A stretch of DNA of 38,001 bases, taken from Leucogyrophana mollusca. Its lineage: Eukaryota > Basidiomycota > Agaricomycetes > Boletales. How positions within the stretch are numbered: position 1 is the first letter of the stretch; each line of letters opens with the position of its first letter. Shown one piece after another: positions 32,734-38,001 of the stretch. The position numbers were made by a program, and so were the translations under genes. The stretch is taken from NCBI GenBank assembly GCA_021014945.1, contig MU266584.1, positions 1 through 38,001 of the forward strand, written 5' to 3'. A model generated the notes under the pieces. That model saw only the letters and a program-made list of their open reading frames with translations. It searched no databases and was not told the origin of the DNA.

Positions 32734-34092
32734 TCATCTAGCCATGATAGTCTGAGCTTTGAGGCCAGCCTCTGCAACCGCTTTCTCAAAAGCCTTCAGC
32801 TGCTCCTCCGCCACCTTCCTTCCATCCTCCCACCGCCTCCACTTCGGCGACGTCGAGGGCGTCCTATTTCCGTCCGAAGATTTCTCTTCCCACATGCCCG
32901 CCTCCCACCTCTCAATCTTGACCCTACTCGCCTCTGCGCTGTCCCACTCTGTCTGCCAACCTCCTAGTCTATTTTTTAGTGCCCGGAGCTTGCGTCCGGC
33001 ATCAGTTGTGGCTGCACCGTCGACTTGGGCTTGTTCCGAGATGCTGGTTAGGGACGCTACGAGCGAGGTCGTCAAGGTGCGTATGTGGGCGAGCTGCGGT
33101 ATCGCGGTCGCGGGCGTCAGTGGCCCATTAATGGGTGGATGAGGAGGGAACGACGTCTTCACAGGGGACCCTGTCTCAGAACACATGTCCCCGTCGTCCT
33201 CGACACCTTGCCGCTCCCATGAACCGGAACTCGAGTCCGCAACCTGCTCTTCCGCGACAGATGATAGCCGCTGAGAGACAGACCTGGGCGTGTCGTCGGG
33301 ATTGTCTTCCGGAAGCTCATCTAGCTGACCCAAAACTTCCGTACCACCCACTTCACTCGCGATCTTCCTGAACTCCCTCTCGCATTCTAGTAGCTCGCGC
33401 ACCTGCCCCTCCCTATCACGCGTCGTCTCATTCATACGCCGTAGTATATCCAACGCAGATCTTTCAAGCTGCGGTTGCGTGGTCGTAGAGCCTGAGCCCG
33501 CGTCAGAGTCCAGCTGGCGCAAGTGTGACAGGAACTTGTCTGTTGACGCCAAGTTCTGCGCGAGAATCTCCATCGCGTCTTGTTCAGGCCTCGCGTGCGC
33601 AAGCCTCGACGTGAACGACGAGCTTCCGAACATGGTATCTTCGTCATTATCTTCATCGCTGGAATCATGAATGTCCTGTGCAAACATTTCCCCGTTTAGC
33701 TGGTTCGCCTCTGATGCCTCGCGTCCAAATTCATTGGCGAGGGTTCCTGAGAGCTCGCTGCCCATCTCTTGCCCATCCTCGTCAATCCCCTCCGCGCCCT
33801 CGTCATACTCAATCCCGAACTCCTCTGCGAGGAGTTTCGAGCCCGCGCTCGGCTCGGGCATTAGTGCCACGGCGAGTTCATGAGCAAGCGAGTGCGTTTG
33901 TGCGTGGCGGGAGTTTGCTCCGTCGTCATCCATCAGGGTGGGCGGTTGCGATGAAGTTGCGGTTGGATGGGGACTGTGCGCGTTCTGGCGGGAACCTGAC
34001 GTGGGTTTTCGTGGCGAAGCAGATCCAGTGTTCAGGTAACGGGATGTTGATCCACCAAATACATCGCCGTTCTCGTTCCCATAGGTTGGCAT
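32734..34092 (-). CDS. Unrecognised intronless acidic coiled-coil protein
   Basis: A single uninterrupted ORF of 452 aa on the minus strand with an ATG at 34092. I do not recognise the family. The first 65 residues are Ser/Thr/Pro-rich. An acidic section (EEFGIEYDEGAEGIDEDG, SDEDNDEDTMF) follows, then helical, heptad-like segments (MEILAQNLASTDKFLSHLR, LDILRRMNETTRDREGQVRE, LRALKNRLGGWQTEWDSAEA, VAEEQLKAFEKAVAEAG). It ends in a helix AGLKAQTIMAR. The overall pattern suits a coiled-coil scaffold, for example of a kinetochore, septin or trafficking complex, but nothing specific is proven. It is the only intronless long gene here. Codon use and helical periodicity argue that it is real. Confidence 0.7.
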   Translation of the reverse strand: MPTYGNENGDVFGGSTSRYLNTGSASPRKPTSGSRQNAHSPHPTATSSQPPTLMDDDGANSRHAQTHSLAHELAVALMPEPSAGSKLLAEEFGIEYDEGAEGIDEDGQEMGSELSGTLANEFGREASEANQLNGEMFAQDIHDSSDEDNDEDTMFGSSSFTSRLAHARPEQDAMEILAQNLASTDKFLSHLRQLDSDAGSGSTTTQPQLERSALDILRRMNETTRDREGQVRELLECEREFRKIASEVGGTEVLGQLDELPEDNPDDTPRSVSQRLSSVAEEQVADSSSGSWERQGVEDDGDMCSETGSPVKTSFPPHPPINGPLTPATAIPQLAHIRTLTTSLVASLTSISEQAQVDGAATTDAGRKLRALKNRLGGWQTEWDSAEASRVKIERWEAGMWEEKSSDGNRTPSTSPKWRRWEDGRKVAEEQLKAFEKAVAEAGLKAQTIMAR

Positions 34093-34491
34093 GATAAGAT
34101 GGCCAAGGCGGTGGAGAGAAAGGACAAAGTCCCAGTAGTCAGGGCAAGGCTGATTAGGATATCAATGTTTTCTGTCCGAAATGTATGGTATACAGCTGTC
34201 GAGTCGTTCAGGGTAGAGAGAGATTGTCTAGTTGGGGTATTATTTGTAGTGGAAGGGGAGAGTCAAGGAAACGAGCGGCACAGGGATTCCGAGGCGGATA
34301 AACGACGTGATTAGCTAATCACATCTTTCTTTCTCCTGCCACGCCGACGAATTCTCGTCTTCCAAGTCTTTTTGCTCGTCTTTACTCGTACTTGTATCAT
34401 CGTTCTGGCATCAGCCCAGTCTTGTTCATATTCCCAACCTTACCTGCTCTTTCGCTGACTTTTCAACCCCGAACTTATTGATCTATTTATC
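34093..34491. promoter_or_regulatory. Divergent promoter of coiled-coil gene and eIF4E
   Basis: The 399 bp between two divergent starts include a pyrimidine-rich run (TCTTTCTTTCTCC near 34325) and TACTCGTAC-like words near 34384, common just upstream of highly expressed fungal genes. A TATTTAT word lies close to the eIF4E ATG. No other gene is present. Confidence 0.45.
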
Positions 34492-35605
34492 ATGGCCGGC
34501 TACTTTTCAAATCAATCCCAATCCCGCTTCTCCACCACCGCCGCTGCGAGTACAGCTGCACACGCACAAGAGCAGACCGACAACCCGTCGCCTTTACCCC
34601 GCCGTGTCTCCTCACGCCACTTCTCCACCTCACTTCCCGCCGCCTCCGCCGCCGATGAAAAGTCGCACGGGCAAGGGAAAGATCGCCCGGCGAGCGCCAC
34701 CATCAGCAATGCGGGCACTGGTCAGAGCCTCGGAAGTGGCGTACACCCACTAAGGAATACGTATGTTCGTACCCTTGTCCCTCCGGGCTACGTTCGACCT
34801 TGACTCCTGTTTCGTATCACACAGCTGGGTGTTCTGGTTCCGTCAACAACGTGCACCCGGAAATAAAATAACCAACTACGAAGAAGGCATCAAGAAGGTC
34901 TCATCTTTTAGCTCTGTCAGTCGCTCTCTCCCTGCCGGAGTGCGTTTTTAATCTGACTTTGGATGACGATGGTTACGGCATCAGGTCGAATCTTTTTGGT
35001 CGCTTTGGACACACGTCAATGCACCGTCTGCGCTCCTCCCCACGACGGACTACCTCCTCTTTCACTCGGGTGTGCGCAGGCCCGTGTGGGAGGACCCACT
35101 CAACATCGGAGGGGGCAAGTGGATTATACGTCTCAAGAAGGGCGTCGCGGATAGGATATGGGAGAATCTTATCCTTGCCATCATCGGGGACCAGTTCGAC
35201 GATTGCGCAGAGGGGCGGGTTGGGAACGACGGGGAGGTGGACGGGTACGGAGCGGGGTGGCCGGAGATATGTGGGTGTACAATCAGCGTGCGACAAAGTG
35301 AGGACATCGTCAGTTTGTGGAACAGGGTGGATGATATGAAAGTGCGGGAGAAGATTCGGTATGCTCGTTCTCTTCAATATCGGCATTCAATCATAACGTG
35401 CCTATGCATCGCTCGTCCAGGGATACCATACGAACGGTACTCAATCTTCCCACGTCAACGATAATGGAGTACAAGTCTAACAACGGTGCGTGCTGTTACT
35501 GCGGGTTGCCACCATGGGCTGATAATAACGACTGTTTTTTGTGAAGACTCCATGCAGGACAAGTCCAGTTTCAGGAATTCAGCTGTCGACCGTACGCCCC
35601 TGTAG
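34492..35605 (+). CDS. Translation initiation factor eIF4E, class II (4EHP-like)
   Basis: Exons 34492-34760, 34825-34915, 34985-35358, 35421-35485 and 35547-35605 give 285 aa. After an 80-residue Ser/Ala-rich tail the eIF4E core begins with HPLRNTWVFWFRQQ. The first cap-binding Trp is W91. The usual second cap-binding Trp is replaced by Tyr (Y108 in KITNYEEG), as in class II eIF4E/4EHP proteins. The third is kept (W155 in VWED). The dorsal SFWSLWTHVNAPSAL helix (W128) is the site that binds partner proteins. LILAIIGDQFDD and TVLNLPTSTIMEYKSNN match the family. Class II members bind the mRNA cap more weakly and usually repress translation, but the partner here is unknown. Confidence 0.9.
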
Positions 35606-35807
35606 GTTTTCAGAAGCATAGGCACAAGCGTAGTGTCAAATGCGATAATTATGGCGCCTTGGGTGTATTAAGCTGCAGTTTCAATGCTGGACAGGTCACT
35701 CAAAATTGTACGGGGAACAAATACCGAGAGCTGGGGGAGATATGTAATCGGCACAGAATACAGATGTTACACAGAAGTTCTCCAAGCCATACAACCCACC
35801 GGGAGAA
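35606..35807. other. Short intergenic region between convergent genes
   Basis: The 202 bp between two convergent stop codons hold no supportable gene. Confidence 0.4.
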
Positions 35808-36294
35808 TCAGTGATTCCTCAGGCCATAGACAGTGCGGCCGTAGTATATTCCAGAGGCAGCAGCTGTAGTAGCCAACGCGACTGGCACTGGCCCTTTTGC
35901 GATTCGAGGTAGGGAGGAAAGAAGAAGAAGCGCTGAAGCACCTGCGTGTTCGAGTGAATGTCAGCTTTGGGATTAGGGACATGCGGCAACCGCAGTGTTA
36001 GGACTGACCGAGAGCGCCCTCAAGCCCGTTGGGTGTGCCTTTGCGGATGCTATCTGCGCTCCAGAGGAAGAGCAGACCGACGCTGGGGTGAGGCATGAAG
36101 TGAGGAGGGTGCGAGTGGGTGGTTTGTGAGATGTACGTACCCAACGCCAGCGACAAGAGATGGAATGGAACGTGTCCTTACGAAGCCAGAGACGCCGCCG
36201 ACAACACAGAGGCCTCCCATCGCATATGCAGGGTAAGCAGACTAGGGACGGTTAGCGGGGACACAGAATCTATATGCCTGTCAATGCTTACCAT
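35808..36294 (-). CDS. TMEM14-like small membrane protein
   Basis: Minus-strand exons 36294-36292 (ATG only), 36241-36141, 36082-36009 and 35941-35808 give 103 aa, matching the usual TMEM14 length. Three to four hydrophobic helices are visible (AMGGLCVVGGVSGFVRT, VGLLFLWSADSIRKG, GPVPVALATTAAASGIYYG) with the family core RTRSIPSLVAGVG. The protein is in the UPF0136/TMEM14 family; in animals TMEM14C is a mitochondrial inner-membrane protein linked to heme precursor transport. Fungal function is not firm. It diverges from the methyltransferase gene with only 149 bp between start codons. Confidence 0.88.
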
Positions 36295-36443
36295 GTTTTT
36301 CAGAAGGAAAGTAAAAGCGCTACGCAGTTACGGTGGTTGAGGTTGAGGGGTGTGAGAGCTACCCCGCAAAGCTGACGTACACGTATTACGCTGCGCTTTT
36401 GGAATTTCGTCCATATCGATCACATATTTTTCTTCCACCCGCC
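36295..36443. promoter_or_regulatory. Compact divergent promoter, 149 bp
   Basis: Two start codons on opposite strands are only 149 bp apart. ATATTTTTCTTCC occurs about 20-30 bp before the plus-strand ATG and may be an AT-rich initiator element. Confidence 0.4.
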
Positions 36444-37436
36444 ATGGCCCTACCACAGGACAATAAGGAGTACGGGACAAAGGAGTACTGGTAACTCTCG
36501 ACATTCTATATCTCGTCGCAGCAGCTATCGTGATAACCCACCGGAAAGGGATACCAGATACGCTCTGGAGCCATCGGACGCAACCTTCGATTGGTTCAAG
36601 TCCTACGCCGACCTCAAGCCCCATGTGCGCGAGCTCGTCCCAGATAAGGCTGCGCGTATCCTAATTCTGGGGTGCGGGAACTCCAAGTTCTCTGAGGAGG
36701 TGCGCAATGGTTGCGCCAGAGAATTCCGAGTCGAGGGTGCTTACTTCTCCTGCTTAGATGTACGACGATGGATACAAGAACATCGTGAACGTTGATGTGA
36801 TACTACAATTTACTAACGGATGGGTCCATTAACTAATTTCCTTATTATTCAGTATTCCTCCGTTGTTATCCGCCAGATGCAGGAACGTCATGCCTCCACC
36901 CGACCGGAGATGCAATGTGCGCCTCATCACGCATATCTCTAGTGTCACCTCACGCTGCACCAGGGAAGGAGATGGACGTGCGTGACATGTCCTTGTTCGA
37001 CGACGCGTCTTTCGATGTTGCCATAGATAAAGGTGAATTCACCCCACCTCTCCCGAAGTCAGTACCCATGACATCGGTGCAGGTACAATGGACGCGATGA
37101 TGACCTCGTCTTCTGATGTTTGGGTAAGCCTTGCATAATCCTCGTTTTTCAACCGCTCCGAAGCCTGACCTTGCAGAACCCACCGGAGCAAGTTGTTCAA
37201 GACTGCATCGCAGAAGTAAAAGAAGTGCTCCGGTATGTTATTTAACACTCACTCATCTTGAAAACCCATTTTTCTCTTGGTGCAGCGTCCTGCGTAAACC
37301 ATCGGGCTTGTTTCTCTACATCACATTTGGGCAACCTCATTTCCGTCGTCGGTACCTTAGTTTCCCAAACACTGTACTGCGAGTCAAAGAGCTTGGAGAA
37401 ATGTTCCACTATTACATGTATATTGTGACATCATGA
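36444..37436 (+). CDS. Class I SAM methyltransferase, eEF1A-KMT/METTL13-like
   Basis: Exons 36444-36490, 36549-36699, 36758-36796, 36853-36916, 36964-37032, 37084-37124, 37177-37232 and 37286-37436 give 205 aa. The family start EYGTKEYWDTRYALE is restored at the first splice. The SAM-binding motif I is LILGCGNSKFSEE at about 52-64, followed by DDGYKNIVNVDYS, the acidic motif EMDVRDMSLFDDASFD, and IDKGTMDAMMT. LRKPSGLFLYITFGQPHFRR ends the fold. The protein is a compact methyltransferase of the type that includes human EEF1AKMT4 and the N-terminal half of METTL13, which methylate lysines of elongation factor eEF1A. The substrate here is inferred only. Confidence 0.88.
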
Positions 37437-37734
37437 TCAATACTGGTGCACTGGGAAACCAATGAATGTTTGAAGAATAATGAGACAAATGAACTGACAC
37501 TAATTCTTGTGACTATCACACCCTTTTTTGGGTCAATAAAGCCAAAATTTGTGACCATTAGTGTATTTTTTGTGTGTTTTTTGGGCTCTTGCATCCTGTA
37601 GCTGCCGTTTATGGTATTTGTCAAGTACGTGAATTCTGGGGTTCCAGAGTTAGCTCCGGAGATCAGATAGAGAAAATATAAACACAAGGGACTTTGGCTT
37701 CAGCTAGCTAACTGTGCCCTTCTGTGTGACAAAT
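37437..37734. other. AT-rich intergenic region
   Basis: The 298 bp after the methyltransferase gene are AT-rich with poly-T and poly-A runs. An 8-bp inverted repeat (ACACTAAT at 37497, ATTAGTGT at 37557) frames a 68-bp segment. A partial relative of the later repeat (GAATTC...GGAGTTAG-like words) occurs near 37630-37660. No gene is visible. Confidence 0.55.
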
Positions 37735-37763
37735 CTAAGGAATTCCGGAGTTAGTCCGGAGCT
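37735..37763 (+). repeat. 29-bp unit A, copy 1
   Basis: A 29-bp unit built around CTAAGGAATTCCGGAGTTAG and a second TCCGGA palindrome. It is identical to the copy at 37805-37833. Confidence 0.85.
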
Positions 37764-37796
37764 CAGCCGGTGCCCGGAGTTAGGCAGATAACGACT
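37762..37796 (+). repeat. 35-bp unit B, copy 1
   Basis: A 35-bp unit beginning CTCAGCCGGTGCCCGGAG and ending AACGACT. It is identical to the copy at 37883-37917 and overlaps the end of unit A by two bases. Confidence 0.85.
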
Positions 37797-37804
37797 ATAT
37801 TCAC

Positions 37805-37833
37805 CTAAGGAATTCCGGAGTTAGTCCGGAGCT
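37805..37833 (+). repeat. 29-bp unit A, copy 2
   Basis: Second identical copy of the 29-bp unit, 70 bp downstream of the first start. Between copies lies unit B copy 1. Confidence 0.85.
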
Positions 37834-37882
37834 ACGGTACAGTTAGTAAAGTAGCAATCCTAAGTAACTATAAACTACTCAC

Positions 37883-37917
37883 CTCAGCCGGTGCCCGGAG
37901 TTAGGCAGATAACGACT
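37883..37917 (+). repeat. 35-bp unit B, copy 2
   Basis: Second identical copy. It is also framed by an 8-bp inverted repeat, CACCTCAG at 37880-37887 and CTGAGGTG at 37916-37923, so this copy could form a hairpin. Confidence 0.85.
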
Positions 37918-38001
37918 GAGGTGCACTACAGTAAAATAGAACTATATATAGGGCGGAGGTACCGCTCGCTTAGTACTATGGAGAACAGAGCACAATGGAG
38001 A

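Larger units (their letters stand above)
37723..38001. mobile_element. Possible LTR or transposon edge, incomplete
   Basis: The last part of the window has internal duplicated units A and B, a TATATATAGGG promoter-like stretch near 37944-37954, and a possible TG start (TGTGTGACAAA at 37723). This combination is typical of a retrotransposon LTR, with a promoter and enhancer-like repeats. No coding domain, terminal CA or target-site duplication can be seen because the window ends. A simple tandem-repeat array is an alternative. Confidence 0.4.

Noticed and set aside
1..38001. CRISPR array, operon or prophage
   Set aside because: The window is intron-rich eukaryotic DNA with no spaced direct repeats or phage genes.

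Overview
This window is nuclear DNA of a filamentous basidiomycete, most likely a mushroom-forming Agaricomycete. The evidence is dense gene packing on both strands, many very short GT-AG introns (mostly 42-70 nt) with CTNAY-like branch sites, a full set of eukaryotic housekeeping proteins, and best-remembered similarity of several proteins (Sfh5-like, Med4-like, PB1/ZZ protein, eEF1A-methyltransferase-like) to basidiomycete families. I reconstructed 17 protein-coding genes with about 88 introns by matching splice sites to reading frame and to conserved family sequence. Apart from the two end positions discussed below, exon lengths sum to a multiple of three in every model.

Layout, left to right. 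1-300 is a cluster of direct and inverted CTGTCCAG motifs. 383-3902 (+) is an ankyrin-repeat protein. 3903-4820 is gene-free. 4821-5493 (-) is ribosomal protein L11 (uL5), sharing a 199-bp divergent promoter with a GC-rich unrecognised gene, 5693-7532 (+). 8304-9948 (-) is an Sfh5-type Sec14/CRAL-TRIO protein and 10325-12074 (-) a Sly41-like TPT-family transporter, divergent from ribosomal protein S4 (eS4), 12404-13559 (+). 13726-16493 (-) is the Pso2/Snm1 crosslink-repair nuclease, divergent from a class III aminotransferase, 17128-18883 (+). It is followed on the same strand by a Ufd4/TRIP12-type HECT ubiquitin ligase (19157-25822) and the SF3b subunit Rds3/PHF5A (26096-26704).

The right third holds a PB1 plus five-ZZ-finger protein (26896-30532, -) divergent from Mediator subunit Med4 (30737-31524, +). 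Next come a dual-specificity phosphatase (31714-32440, -), an intronless unrecognised coiled-coil protein (32734-34092, -), a class II eIF4E (34492-35605, +), a TMEM14-like small membrane protein (35808-36294, -) and an eEF1A-lysine-methyltransferase-like enzyme (36444-37436, +). The last 270 bp carry duplicated 29-bp and 35-bp units and a TATA-like run that resemble the edge of a transposon or LTR continuing outside the window.

There is no evidence of an operon-like or biosynthetic system. The genes serve translation (RPL11, RPS4, eIF4E, eEF1A methylation), splicing (Rds3), transcription (Med4), ubiquitin and possibly autophagy receptor functions (Ufd4, PB1-ZZ), DNA repair (Pso2) and lipid or metabolite transport. 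The most notable signals are structural: RPL11 appears to have a 3-nt first coding exon and a 6-nt last coding exon; three genes have a start codon alone in exon 1; two genes hide in-frame introns that would escape ORF-based prediction, one inside the Pso2 zinc finger; and the PB1-ZZ protein has an architecture like, but not identical to, p62/NBR1.
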